From positions 62,001 through 126,000 of the forward strand of contig MCFE01000165.1 in the NCBI GenBank assembly GCA_002104905.1: DNA of 64,000 nt, given 5' to 3'. Shown here piece after piece: positions 21,283 to 33,205 of the stretch (the first letter of the stretch is position 1; the number at the start of each line of letters is the position of its first letter). The notes under the pieces are model-generated. The model was not told the origin of the DNA. It did no database searches and saw nothing but the letters and a program-made list of their open reading frames with translations. Made by a program: the position numbers and the translations under genes. This DNA is from Basidiobolus meristosporus CBS 931.73 (lineage: Eukaryota; Basidiobolomycota; Basidiobolomycetes; Basidiobolales; Basidiobolaceae).

Positions 21283-24200
21283 CTCCCACACAGCTAAATG
21301 TTCACACTGACTAGTCCTAATTTTGACCTAACCTATTCAAGTTTGTCTTGAACTAATGGTATGGTGAATATATATACAATCATCTTATCTGTAGGACATT
21401 ATACTAAGTTAAACAAGTTATTGTCTATAGCCTCACATATGAAATGATGTCTAATATCTGTGTGCTTAATTCTAGTGTGAAGCATTGGATTTCCATTTCT
21501 TTGAATACATCCTTGATTACCTTAAAACTTCAATAGGCATTTTAGACATAGGCCTCAGTCTGTAAAATACTTTCTTAGCCACATTGCTTCTTGTGTAGCT
21601 TCACAGGTGGCAATATACTTTGCCTATGTGGTAGAAAGTGCCACAGTTGGCTGCTTTCTTGAATACTATGAAAATGCTCCTTCACAGTTAAGAAATATGT
21701 ATCTTGTGGTGGATCTTTTGTCTTCTAAATCTTGTCCCCAATCAGCATCAGAGTATCCTACAAGATCTGATTCTGATCTTTGATGGGTATACCTTACACA
21801 TATATCAGCAGTTCCCTTTAGGTATCTAAAAATCTGCTCAACTGCTTAAATATGCTCAAATCTATTGCACCAATTGTGCTGGCTGACAACTCCTACTGGA
21901 TATGTAATATCTGGATATGTTCCTATCATTATATACATCAGACTGCCAATCTTATACTGATAAGGAGAGTGCAGTCTTTTAGATGGCACCAAGATCTCTA
22001 GATTTGGTTGAGTTTTGACCAAGCTAAGGTTTGTCTTCATTGGGGTAGCTGCCAGTTTACAGCCTTACATTTGGTTCTTCTCTAGTATAACTTGAATATA
22101 CTTGAATTTGTTTGGGTTATAGTGTGAGACTTCCATTTCCGGGGAACTTTATCCCCAAGTATTAAATGACTTCTCTAAGATTGAACATTATGAAATCTTT
22201 GAACAGGCTGAATTTAGTCTCTCATAATGTTTCTTGGTTATTGGCAGCTGTAATATTACCATCAACATATAGAGCTAATAAAACTGAACTTGCTCCTTCT
22301 GGCTTAAAGTACATGCTATAGTCAGCAGTACTTCTTTGGAATCTCAAAGACTTCAAATTACAATCTATCTTGCAATTCCAGGCTGCAAGTGATTGCTTGA
22401 GTCTGTATAGAGATTGTTTATGCATGCAGACCAAATGGAGGTTGTCTTGGTCAGCAAACCCATAAGGCTGGTTCATATACCTGTCCTCAGCAAGTTCCCC
22501 ATTCAAAAATGCAATTTCTACATCTACTTAATATATAAAAAGCAAATATTTGGCTGCAATAGCCAATAAAAATATGATAGAATTAAACTTGGCTACTGGT
22601 GCAAAGGTCTTGGTAAAGTCAACTCCTTTTGTTTAAGTGCATCTTTTGGCCACAAGTCTTGCTTTATATCTTTTAACTGTATTGTCAGCCCTGTATTTTG
22701 TCTTGAAGACTTCTCTGCATCCAATTGATTTTTGGTTGAAATAGAATTTAACAAAGTCCTAAGTTTGATTTCCCATCAGGGCCTGATATTCCTTAGTCAT
22801 TGCAGATCTCCAAAACTATATCTTAGGGCTGTTGTGGGCCTCTTTTACAGTCTGGGGTTCATTAATATGGACTGAATAGTCATAGGCTAAGTTTTTACCC
22901 TCACTGGTGTAGTAGTTTAAGCTATTTCTGGTCTGATTGGAACTCTGGGCTTGTGATACTAGAATGATCTATTCTGGGATGACCCTTGGCACTGATTCAG
23001 GCCAAACCACAGTCTTAGAGCTTTCCAGAGTGAAAACTTTTATTGTGTTGCTCCAATTCATTCATGACTGCTGATGGACTTGAGATCAGGTTTGCATCAT
23101 CATCTGATATCATTATTTGTGAAAATTTCAGATTTTCATTAAAATTGTATATGTGAACCTGAGCAGCTTCTTTGCCTTGATATCATATGGACTGTTTGCT
23201 TCACTCACACCATAGTAGCCTAAAAATATGCCTTTTTCACCTTTTGGTTCAAATTATGACTGATTACTGGACAGTTCCTTGGCATATGCTGTACACCCAA
23301 ATATTCTTAGATATTGTGCACTTGGCCTATATCTATACCACGCTTCAAATGGAGTAGAGCTACAAAGTATTCTGTTACAACTCCTATTCTTCAGGTTTAT
23401 AGCTGTGACAACTAATTACACTTAAATATTATAGGATAATATTTGATCCTGAAATATAGATCTTGTCATATCAACTATTGGTCTGTTTACACATTCAGCT
23501 ACTACTCTTTGCTGTGAAGCTTATGGTACATTAGTTTCTTGCTTTGTCTCATGTATCATGCAGAAGTGGATGCAGAGTTTTGAGCAATATTCTCCACCAT
23601 TGTCTGATCATATTTGCTTGATTTTTTCACTAGCTTCTCCATCCATCATGGCTTTGAACTCCCTGGGCTTAGACTGAGTTTTTCCTCTCACTACATCAAG
23701 AAGAACCACATGTATCTGCTTAACCATTAATATAAGCTTTAAATATTTCATCCTACTAAAGGATAAACTTTGCATAGGTCTGCACAGATCTAAGTCCATT
23801 TAATCTAGTATTTTTTTGGTTTTGATTTACTCAGAGCTGTTTGATAGACCTCTAGTTTGTTTCCCATATATGTGGACTCCACAGTGCCCCAAATCATCTG
23901 GGGGAGCAGTTTTTACTCCAGATGTTAGCTGATCTTTGATCATTTTGTGTTGATAATCAAAACCGGGTCATTGTGAAATGATCTTGCTTACAGGTAGTAG
24001 GATCTTGTCTATTGCTGGTACATAGAGTATTTCTTTTAAGGTCAGTGTATGGCTTCCTTCACTGCTTCTAAGGTTTACTTGGATAGATCCTTCTGCCACT
24101 TCATCAGGTGTTCTATTGTCACCCATGAGAACTCTCTTGATATTGGGTACAAAGTTCATGTTGGTGTGAAAGTGTTGAGATGCTTCAGAGTCAATATACC

Positions 24201-24436
24201 ACATTGGAGAATTTTATTTATTGGTTACATTTAGTGCAAATATGAATAGTCTATCTGCAGCTGTTGCAGCATTTGCGTATTAAGGCATTTTCTGCTAACT
24301 TTCTAGTGTTTTGAAGCACTGGCTTGATTTTTGTCCTTTCCTTTTGCAGTAGTTAAAAACCAGGTTGCTATTGCTTTTAAAAGGTCTTGGGTATCCCCTT
24401 TGTTGGTCTTGGTTGCTATCAAAGCATTTTCTTTTT
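20940..24436 (-). mobile_element. Degenerate family B copia element B5
   Basis: Minus-strand order right to left: end of gag (zinc knuckle remnant near 24340-24300), protease (near 24190), integrase, RT (near 22500-22220), RNase H (near 21900-21560) and 3' LTR (about 20940-21282). Its terminal TGTTG end is lost. The purine tract GGGAG abuts the LTR at 21283. Stops and frameshifts are frequent, so this is an old copy. At about 24436 it is cut and joined head-to-head to a plus-strand family B fragment. Confidence 0.85.
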
Positions 24437-24789
24437 CCTTGAAACACAAAATTTTCATAAAAATATGACATCAGATGATGACAAAAATTAGATCTCAAGT
24501 CCACCATCAATGAGGATTGAATCAGAGCAAAGCAACAGGAACCTTTCACTCCAGAGGACCCTACAACCATAAATTAGTCCAAATCAGTGCCCTAGAATAT
24601 CCCAGAAATGACCATTCCAGTCTCACAAACTAGGAGATCCAACCAGACCTGAAATAGCTCAAATTACTGTAACAATGAGTGTCCAGACTTAGCCTAAGCC
24701 TATTTAGTCCAAATTGATGAGCTGCAGACTGTAAAAGTGGCCAAAACAGTCCTGAGACAAAGCTTTGGAGATCTACAACAACAGAGTAT
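24437..24789 (+). pseudogene. Family B pol fragment, integrase-RT linker
   Basis: Plus-strand fragment corresponding to the segment after the integrase core in B1 and B3 (landmark protein string TSDDDKN near 24468), running to the conserved start of RT. It has no LTR of its own. It separates B5 (minus) from B4 (plus). Confidence 0.75.
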
Positions 24790-25152
24790 TGTTATAAAGA
24801 TTTGTAATTCCACCTAAGTATTCACCTATCTTAGTCACTTGGATCTTTACCATCAAATCCTAGAAAATACTGACTAAACTCCTTGTTGGGATTTACTTGG
24901 AATGTTTTCACTAAAATACCATGTACCCAGAAAATGAAAATTCCCAAAGTCGTCCAAACAGCACCAAACTTCAGCGCCAAACTTTGCACATGTGTTCTTG
25001 AGACCATCCTTAACCAATTCTATATGCTTGTTATGCCAAGACCATGCTAAAGTATAAATACCACTTTTTCATTCAATGAACAATTAGGTGAAAACCACAT
25101 AATCTACTATTTCTCCCAAATCTCTTCCAACATCTCCAAGACACTTACAACA
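24790..25152 (+). repeat. 5' LTR of B4
   Basis: About 363 bp, TGTTATAAAG to ACTTACAACA, a diverged relative of the B1 LTR. Confidence 0.8.
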
Positions 25153-25218
25153 GAACTTTGGTTGCACCTCAGTTGCCAATTGTGTTGACCCTTACAAGCT
25201 CCTACACACTTGCTGCAA

Positions 25219-28165
25219 TGTCTACCACTGCTATTACTACACTTTTCCCTCTGCTGAAAAGTTGGATGGATCTAACTACCAGGTGTGGAAGGTGAAGATA
25301 AAAATGCTACTACAAGAAAAAGACCTTTGGAATACTGTCATGGGAGAAGAATGCTCTCCCAAAAGTGTGGGAGAGAAAGCCTTAAGATACATGAAGAAAG
25401 AACAAAGTGCCTTTAACTGCACTTGCTTAAATGTAATAGACAAATTGCTAATTCAATGCTCAAGAGCAAAATTGGGAAAGAAAGCCTGAAAGGCATTTGA
25501 GGACACCTACTAGTCTTGTTCAGCTGCTAAGAAAAAGTATCTGAGAAGAAAACTCTTTACTTCAATGATGCCGGCAGGAGAAAAAATGAAAATCCTGCAG
25601 GTGGTTGATATGGAATCAGTGGGAGTAGAAACTACTGATGAGGATGTGATAGTAACCATCCTAAGTAGCCTGACAGACAGGTTGCAGGCCCTTGTATCAG
25701 CCTCAGAGTACAGAACTCAAAATTTGACCTTAAAGTACCTATATGGAAGGCTCTTGGATGAAGAATTAAGAAAATCAGGTGCCAATCAGAAGGAAGAAGG
25801 GAATGCTTTAATAAGTAATAATAACCAGCAAAGAAGATACCAAAGACCTTTTAAATGCAATACCAGTCTGTTTTACAACTACTACAAAAGGAAAGGTCAC
25901 ACATCAGACCAGTGCTTCAAAAAGAAAGATAGTTGACAGAAAAAGCCTCAATATTGAAATGCTGCAACAAGTGAAGCTAGACTACTCTTATCTGCACTGA
26001 ATACCACCACAAGCAAGGACTCTCAGACATGATACACTTACTCTGCAGCTTATCAACACTTTACACACCAAGAAGAATTTTTTACCCAATATCAAGAAAT
26101 TTGAATCAAGAAAGTTTTCATGGGCAACAATAGAACACTTGATGCAGTGAGAGAAGGAGCTATCCAAGCAAACCTGAGTAGCAGTGAAGGAAGCCATGCA
26201 CTGACCTTAAAGGAAGTATTCTATGTACCAGAAATAGCCAAGACCCCACTACCTCTAAGCAAAGCCACTGCAGAATGACTTCATTTCAGCTTTGACAATT
26301 CTGGATGCAGGATCACTGATCAATATGGTGAAGTAACACTAATGCTTTGGCACATCAATATTGATTATCTGAGCAAAACAATCAAAGATCAGCTAATTTC
26401 CAAAGTAAAATTGATCCCCCTGCTAGTTGGAGCCACTGTGAAGCCTGAAAAAGTGGAAAACAAGCCAGACAACCATTCAAGAGCTCTGCATTAGTTGAAA
26501 CTAAGAAAAAAGTAGATCCAACTGACTTAGATCTGTGTGGACATAGGTAAAACTTATTCTTGGGCAGGATGAAGTATGTAATCACTTTTATTGATGATTA
26601 AACAAGATACACAGGGGTCTTCTTCATTGTGAGAGAGGAAGAGCTCTGTCTAAGCTCAGAGAGTTGAAAGCTATGGTGGAGAAAGAAACTGGTGAAAAAT
26701 CAAGAAAAATGCTCTGAAAGTGGTGGAGAATATACCTGGAAACTCTTCATCCACTTCTGCAAAATTCATGAGATAATGCAAAAGACTACTGTACCATACT
26801 CCGCACAGCAAAATGAAGTGGCAGAATATGCAAACTGATCAATAAATGATATTGCAAGATCATAATCCATGATCAAGAATTATCCTATGATTTTGGGCCA
26901 AATCAGTTGCCCCAGCTATATACCTTAAAAATGGGAGTGATTACCAAATACTTTGTGATTCAACTCCTTATGAAGCAGGGTATGGATACAGACTAAGTGC
27001 AGAACATCTCAGAATTTATGGGTGTACAGCATATGCCAAGAAAATGCCTGGAAATCAATCAAAACTTGAGCCAAATACAGTTAAATACATGTTTTGGGCT
27101 ACTGCAATGAGAGTAAGGCATACAGACTTGATAATACCAATAGCAAAAAAGCTGATCAAGTCCAGGGATGTGTTGTCTGATGAAAACTCAAAATGCTGAC
27201 ATATAATTACATCAAAGGATGGCAAAAATTTGATTGCAAGTCCACCAATAGTCAGGATTGAGTCAGAGCAAAACAATGTGAGCTATGCCTATTCAGTCCA
27301 TATTGATGAGCCCCAGACTGTATAAGAGGCCCTAAATAGCCCTCAGACAATGCTTTGTAGATCTTCAATGACTGAGGAATATCAGGCCTGGATGGAAAAT
27401 CAAACATGGGACTTAGTCAAATTACCAATCAACCTAACATCAATTGGGTGCAGATGGGTCTTTAAGGCAAAATATAAGGCTGATGTTACAATTGAAAGAT
27501 ACTAAGCAAGACTTGTGGCTAAAGAATACTCCAAACAAAGGTCTTGACTAAACCAAGACCTTTGTACTAGTAGCCAAGTTTAATTCCATCAGATTAATAT
27601 TGGCTATTACAGTCAAATACAAGTTTTTTTTACATCAATTAGATTTAAAAACCTCACTCTTGACTAAAGGACTGAATGATGACATGTATATGGACCAGCC
27701 TGATGGGTTTGCTGACCAAGATAGCCCCCATTTGGTCTGCAAGCTTAAAAAATCTCCCTATGGTCTGAAGCAATCAACAAGTGCCTGGAATTACATGAAA
27801 GATTCTTAGTTGGAATCTTTGGTCTCAAAGGAATAGTGCCATCTATGGTATAAACTATTAGCCAGATAGAGCAAGTTCAGTACTATTTTGCTCTATCTAA
27901 ATATGATCTTATTATAGCTGCCAATAATCTAGCAACATCAGAAGAGACTATATTCAGCCTATCTAAGGAGTTCAAGATGTCCAATCTAGGAGAACTCAGT
28001 TACTACTTAAGGATAAAGTTTTCCATAGACAGAAGTACCCAGACTATGACCCTGAGCCAATCCAAGTATATTCAAGATATACTAAAGAAGTACCAGATGG
28101 AAGACTGTAAACCAGCAGCTACACCAATGGAGACAAACCTTAACACTATGAAAAATAATTTGGTC
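25219..28165 (+). pseudogene. B4 Gag-Pol remnant
   Basis: The Gag frame carries TGA for Trp (near 25487) and TAG for Gln (near 25511). A knuckle remnant near 25880-25915 reads YNYYKRKGHTSDQC, with the first Cys pair replaced by Tyr. Integrase and RT are present in several frames with many stops, including one at about 27196 that is shared with the copy at 41271-42697. Confidence 0.85.
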
Positions 28166-28189
28166 CCATGGGTGGATCCAATCCAGATC

Positions 28190-29821
28190 AGCTGTCAGGA
28201 TCCCATATAGAGACTGTCATAATACCAACAGCTTGGAATTAGTGACCCTCTTAACCATCTTATTTCAGGATCATGATGGCATCCTGCTAATTTTACTACC
28301 AAATAAAGTGATATAACTTGACAAGATTTGATTGGTGCTGTGACAATAATTGCATGGTATGTTGCAATTTTATTGTGCTCAACAACTATTTTAAATGGAT
28401 ACAGCTAGCCAGGACACCCATTTGCCTTATATGGCAAGAAACTTGATGGTATTTTGATGGCCTCACAGCAGGACTCTGATGGCATTGTAATGGCAGTATG
28501 GCTGCCTACAGCTAGTTCTGTTTAATGCTACCATACCAATTTACCAAAAGGTATTTGCTTTTTCTACCTCCCCTTGTGCTATTCATATATTCCACAGACT
28601 CCTCAGGCTCTCATTCAAGTAGGCAATTGAGAACCTCTGCAGAGCCACAAGCTGACCATTATGCCCAGGCAGATGATAATGTTGCAAATGCAGTACCCCC
28701 AGTTGAAGACCAGCAAGTGGCCATGTGAACATCACCGCCACCCATATTAGCAAGTAAGTTGTCAGCTCATACCAGAGCATTAATGAAGCAATTAGGTGCA
28801 GTGGCTGATAGGATACATGCATTGGCCCAGGGAAATCAGGAAATAGTCCAGAAACAGGATGAGTAGATAATATTTGTAGAGCAATCAATATTCCAGGTAG
28901 AGAAAGCAGTATCTTTGCTGCAAAGAAGGAACTTAAGTAGCTCAATGTCACAGCCAAGAATTGAGCCATTTCCCAATGTAACAGCAGGGGAACACCACAG
29001 AGTCTTTGAAGTGCAACAACAGTGCCCAAAGATAAAGCCCCCAGAAATGCCTATCACAGCATGGGAGGGAGACAATGTGGTGTTCATACCAAATCCAAAA
29101 AATCAAAAGACATAGAAGATTCTTGAAGCTGTTGAATGCAATAATGAAGAGTAGGCTAATATTCAAGAAGCCATCAGAAGTCTAGAACCCCATCACCTTA
29201 AAGCCAGCATACCCTGGGACCATCAGGAACTCAAGGCCAAGCAGAATGCACTTGACTTGTTCCATGAGCAATATCCTGGACTCAAAAGTGCAAAGAGATT
29301 TTGAGCCAGCATTGTTATGCAAAGAAAGTATCTTAAGAATAGCAGAAACTATCAAAGGCAGAAGAACAAGGGTGCTAAGGCTAAAAACCAGTGGCTTCCT
29401 CAAGAGCCTGTTACAAGCAGAGCCAAAAGCTCCAGACCAGCATCAAAGAGATGTTGGGTAACTGGAAGAGTGCCAATTAGAGACAAGCAGGCAGACACAG
29501 ATGCACCAGCATAACATTTATCAAGGAAAAAGCATAGTACCACCCAAGAAGCACTCAGTAAAAGTAGCAGTGAAGGACCAGGCAGTGATAAAAACCAGCA
29601 GCTTTTACAGGAGCCTGTCACAACTACAGTTGAGAGCTTGATACAGGTGGAAAAGCAATGACAGGCTGCCAGGAGAGTGACAGCAAGGGACAAGCAGGCC
29701 AAAACAGATGTGTCAGAGCAGAACTTATCAAGGAGAAATTGCAGTTCATTACAAGCAGCGCTCAGACAAAGTAGCAGTGAAAGACCTGGCAGTGATAAAG
29801 GAAAAGGTAAAGGCAAAAATG
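28190..29821 (+). mobile_element. Family C repetitive coding element, copy C3
   Basis: A non-coding ~400-bp part (28190-28620, shared with C4) is followed by one reading frame from about 28670 to 29820, interrupted by only a few stops (28726, 28864, 29113, 29152, 29302, 29512, 29659), most at likely Gln or Trp codons. The N-terminal part looks like an amphipathic coiled coil (28750-28920). A conserved Pro-rich segment (PPEMPITAWEGDN, near 29040) follows, then a basic segment and two 69-residue repeats. No known domain was recognised. It is bounded left by truncated B4 and right by truncated B2. Confidence 0.5.
29383..29796 (+). repeat. Two tandem 69-codon repeats in the family C protein
   Basis: Units start at 29383 and 29590, exactly 207 bp apart, and the match runs out at 29797. 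Both begin KNQ.L.QEPVT and end SSSE.PGSDK, with a central RDKQA.TD motif. The same repeat is recognisable on the minus strand in C1 (about 2500-2180). Confidence 0.75.
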
Positions 29822-32800
29822 TGCTTCTTTAGTATATCTTGAATATTCTTGAATTGGCTTGGGTGATAGCCATGGTACTTCTGTCCATAGAGAACTTAAT
29901 CCCAAAGTAGTAACTGAGTTCTTGTATATTGAACATCTTGAACTCCTACATAGGCTGGATTTAGTCTCTTCCAATGTTGCTAGGTTATTGACGGCTATAA
30001 TAAGATCATTCACATATAGAGCTAATAGAACTGGACTTGCTCTATTTGGCTATAGTATATACTATATTCAGCATTAATCCTTTTGAAACTCAGAGATTTC
30101 AAATAAGAATCTATCTTGCAATTCCAGGCTCTTGGTGATTGTTTGAGACCATATAGTGACTTTATAAGCTTGCAGACCAAATGGGGGCCATCTTAGTCAG
30201 CAAATGCATCAGGCTGGTCTATATACACATTCTCATCAAGCTCCCCATTCAAAAATGCATTTTTACATCCATTTGATGAATAAAAAACTTATATTTGGCT
30301 GCAATAGCCCATATTAATCTGATGGAATTAAACTTGGCTACTAGTACAAACGTATCAGTATAGTAAAGTCCTTTTGTTTGAGAGTATTCTTTGGCCACAA
30401 GTCTTGCATTTTACCTTTCAATTGTACCATCAGCCCTGCATTTTCTCTTGAAGACCCATCTGCATTCAATTTATTTTTGGTTGTTTGGTAATTAGGCTAA
30501 GTCCCAAGTTTGATTTTCCATCAGGGCCTGATATTCCTCAGTCATTGCAGATCTCCAAAACTTTGTCTGAGGACTATTTAGGGCCTCTTTTACAGTCTTA
30601 GGGTTCATCAATATGGACTGAATAGGCATAGGCTAAGTTTGTGCCCTCATTGATATAGTACTTTGGGCAATTTCTTGTCCAATTGGATCTCCAGGCACTT
30701 GATACTGGAATTATCACTTCTGGGATATTCCTGGGCACTGATTCTGGCTAAACCACAGTTTTTGAGTCCTCTGGAGAGAAGAATATTCATTGTTTTGCTC
30801 TTATTCAATCCTGACAATTGGTGGACTTGAGATCAGATTTTTGTCATCATCTGATGTCATTTTTTGTGAAAATTTAAATCTTCATCAAACAACACATCCC
30901 TGGACTTGGTTAGCTTTGTTGCTTTGGCATTGTACAGTCTGTATGCATTACTCTCATTGCAGTAACCCAAAAATATGCATTTTACACTTTTTGGTTCATA
31001 TTTGGACTAAGTTCCGGGCAGTTTCTTGGCATATGCTGTACACCCAAATATTCTTAAATATTCTGCACTTGGTCTATACCCATACCATGCTTCAAATGGA
31101 ATAGAACCACAAAGTATTCTGCTATAACTCATATTTTTAAGATATATAGCAATGGCAATTGATTCCGCCCAAATATCATAGGATAATTTTTGATCATGGA
31201 TCATAAATCTTGCCATATAAGTTATTGATCTGTAAGCACATTCTGCTACTCCATTTTGCTGTGGAGAGTATGGTACAGTATTCTCTTGCTTTATCCTGTG
31301 AATATTGCAGAAGTGGATGAAGAGTTTTGAGGCATATTTTCCACCATTGTCAGAGTGTATTTTCTTGATTTTTTTACCAGTTTCTCTCACCACAATGGCT
31401 TTGAGCTCCCTGAGCTTAGACAGAGCTTCTTTCTTTCTCTTTATGAAGTAGACCCATGTGTATCTTGTCTAATCATCAATAAATGTGATTAAATATCTCA
31501 ACCCACCTAAGGATAAATTTTGCATAGGTTCACACAGATATAAGTGAATTAGATCTAATTTTTGGTTTGTTTTAATTAACCCAGAGCACTTGAATGGTTG
31601 TCTAGCTTGTTTCCCATATATGCAGGCTTCACTGTGCTTCAAACTAGCTGGGGGATCAGCTTTTACTCTAGAAACTAGCTGATCTTTGATCATTTTGCGC
31701 AAATAATCAAAAATAATGTGCCCAAATCTCCTGTGCCAAAGCATTCAAGTTTCTTCATTTAAGTTACTTATATTGGCTTCCAGATATGATGGAATACAAG
31801 TCAACTTGTATGGTTACTTATCTCTGATATCCAAAGCAATACGTGCACCATTTTGATCAGTGACCTTGCATCCAGAATTGTCAAAGCTGAAACTGAGTCC
31901 TTCTGCCATGGCCTTGCTTACAGATAGTAATTTCCTGGCTATTTCTGGTACATAGAATACTTCCTTAAAGGTCAGTGTATGGCTTCCTTCACTGCTTCTT
32001 AGGCTTACCTGGATAGTTCCTTTGCCCACTGCATCAAGTATTCTGATTGTCACCCATAAAAACTTTCTTAATTTGAATTTCTTGATATTGGGTAAAATGT
32101 TCTTTTTAGTGTGTAAAGTGCTGAGATGCTCCAGAGTAAATGTACCACATCTATGAATCCTTGCTTGTGGTCATATTAGTGCAGATATGAATAATCTATC
32201 TTAAATTATTGCAGCATTTTCATATTCAGGCTTCTTTAGCTGATTAACTCGTTTTTTGATACACCAGTCTGATGTGTGTCCTTTCCTTTTGCAATAGTAG
32301 CAAAACAGGTTTCTGTTGCATTTGTAGGGTCCTGGGTACCTCCTTTGTTGGTTATCATTCCATATTAAAGCATTTTCTTCTTCCTTCTTATTTGCACTTG
32401 ATTTCTTAATTCTTCATCCTGAAGCCTTCCATATATGTATTTTAAGGTCAAATCTTCAGTTCTGGACTCTAGGGCTGATACAAGGCCCTGAAGCTTGTCT
32501 TTCAGGCTATTCAGGATGGTATCTAGCACATCCTCATCAGTAATTGCTATGCCCACAAATTCCATTTCATCTGCCAGCAGGGTAATTCTGTTAATTTTAT
32601 TTTTCATATCTATGCCTGGCTGCATCTTTGTAGTAAAGATTTTTTTTCTCAGATACATTTTCTTGGCAGCTGAACATAACTGGTGGGTGTCTTCTAATGC
32701 CTTCCAGTCATTCTTTGCTGGTTTGCTCTTGAGCATTGAATTAGCAGTTTGTCTTTAATGTTAAGGCAATTGTAGTTAAAGGCACTTTGTTCTTTTTTCT

Positions 32801-32845
32801 GGTACTTCAAGGCTTCCTCTCCCATGTTTTTAGGAGGGCATTCTT

Positions 32846-33194
32846 TGTTGTAAGAGTCTTGGAGATATTGGAAGTGATTTGGAGAACAAGTAGATTATGT
32901 GGTTTTCACTTAATGATTTATTGAATGTAAAAGTAGTATTTATACTTTTACCTGGTCTTGGCATTACAAACACGTAGAATAGGTTAAGGAAGCTCCCAAG
33001 AACATGTGTGCAAAGTTTGGGGCTGTTTGGACAACTTTGAGAATTTTCATGTCCTGGGTACCTGGCATTTTGGTGAAAATATTCTAAGTCAATCATGACA
33101 AGGAATTTGGTCAGTATTCTCTAGGATTTGAAGGTAATGATCTAAGTGACTAAGTAAGGTGAATATTTAGGTGGAAATAGGAATTTTTACAACA
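32846..33194 (-). repeat. 3' LTR of B1
   Basis: 349 bp. On the minus strand it follows the purine tract (GGGAG, seen as CTCCC at 33195-33199). Confidence 0.95.
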
Positions 33195-33205
33195 CTCCCA
33201 CTCAG

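Larger units (their letters stand above)
24790..28165 (+). mobile_element. Truncated family B copia element B4
   Basis: LTR 24790-25152, then a leader that differs from B1 and B3 (no clear initiator-Met site, begins GAACTTTGG), gag from the ATG at about 25219, protease (near 26000), integrase (26340-26960) and RT up to about 28165, where homology stops in the middle of RT. RNase H and the 3' LTR are missing. It lacks about 60 codons between integrase and RT (near 27285), the same deletion as in the 41271-42697 copy. Confidence 0.85.

Noticed and set aside
28583..29816. Several minus-strand frames of 70-150 codons as genes
   Set aside because: They are Leu/Ser/Cys-rich antisense shadows of the family C plus-strand frame, which has the repeat structure and fewer stops.
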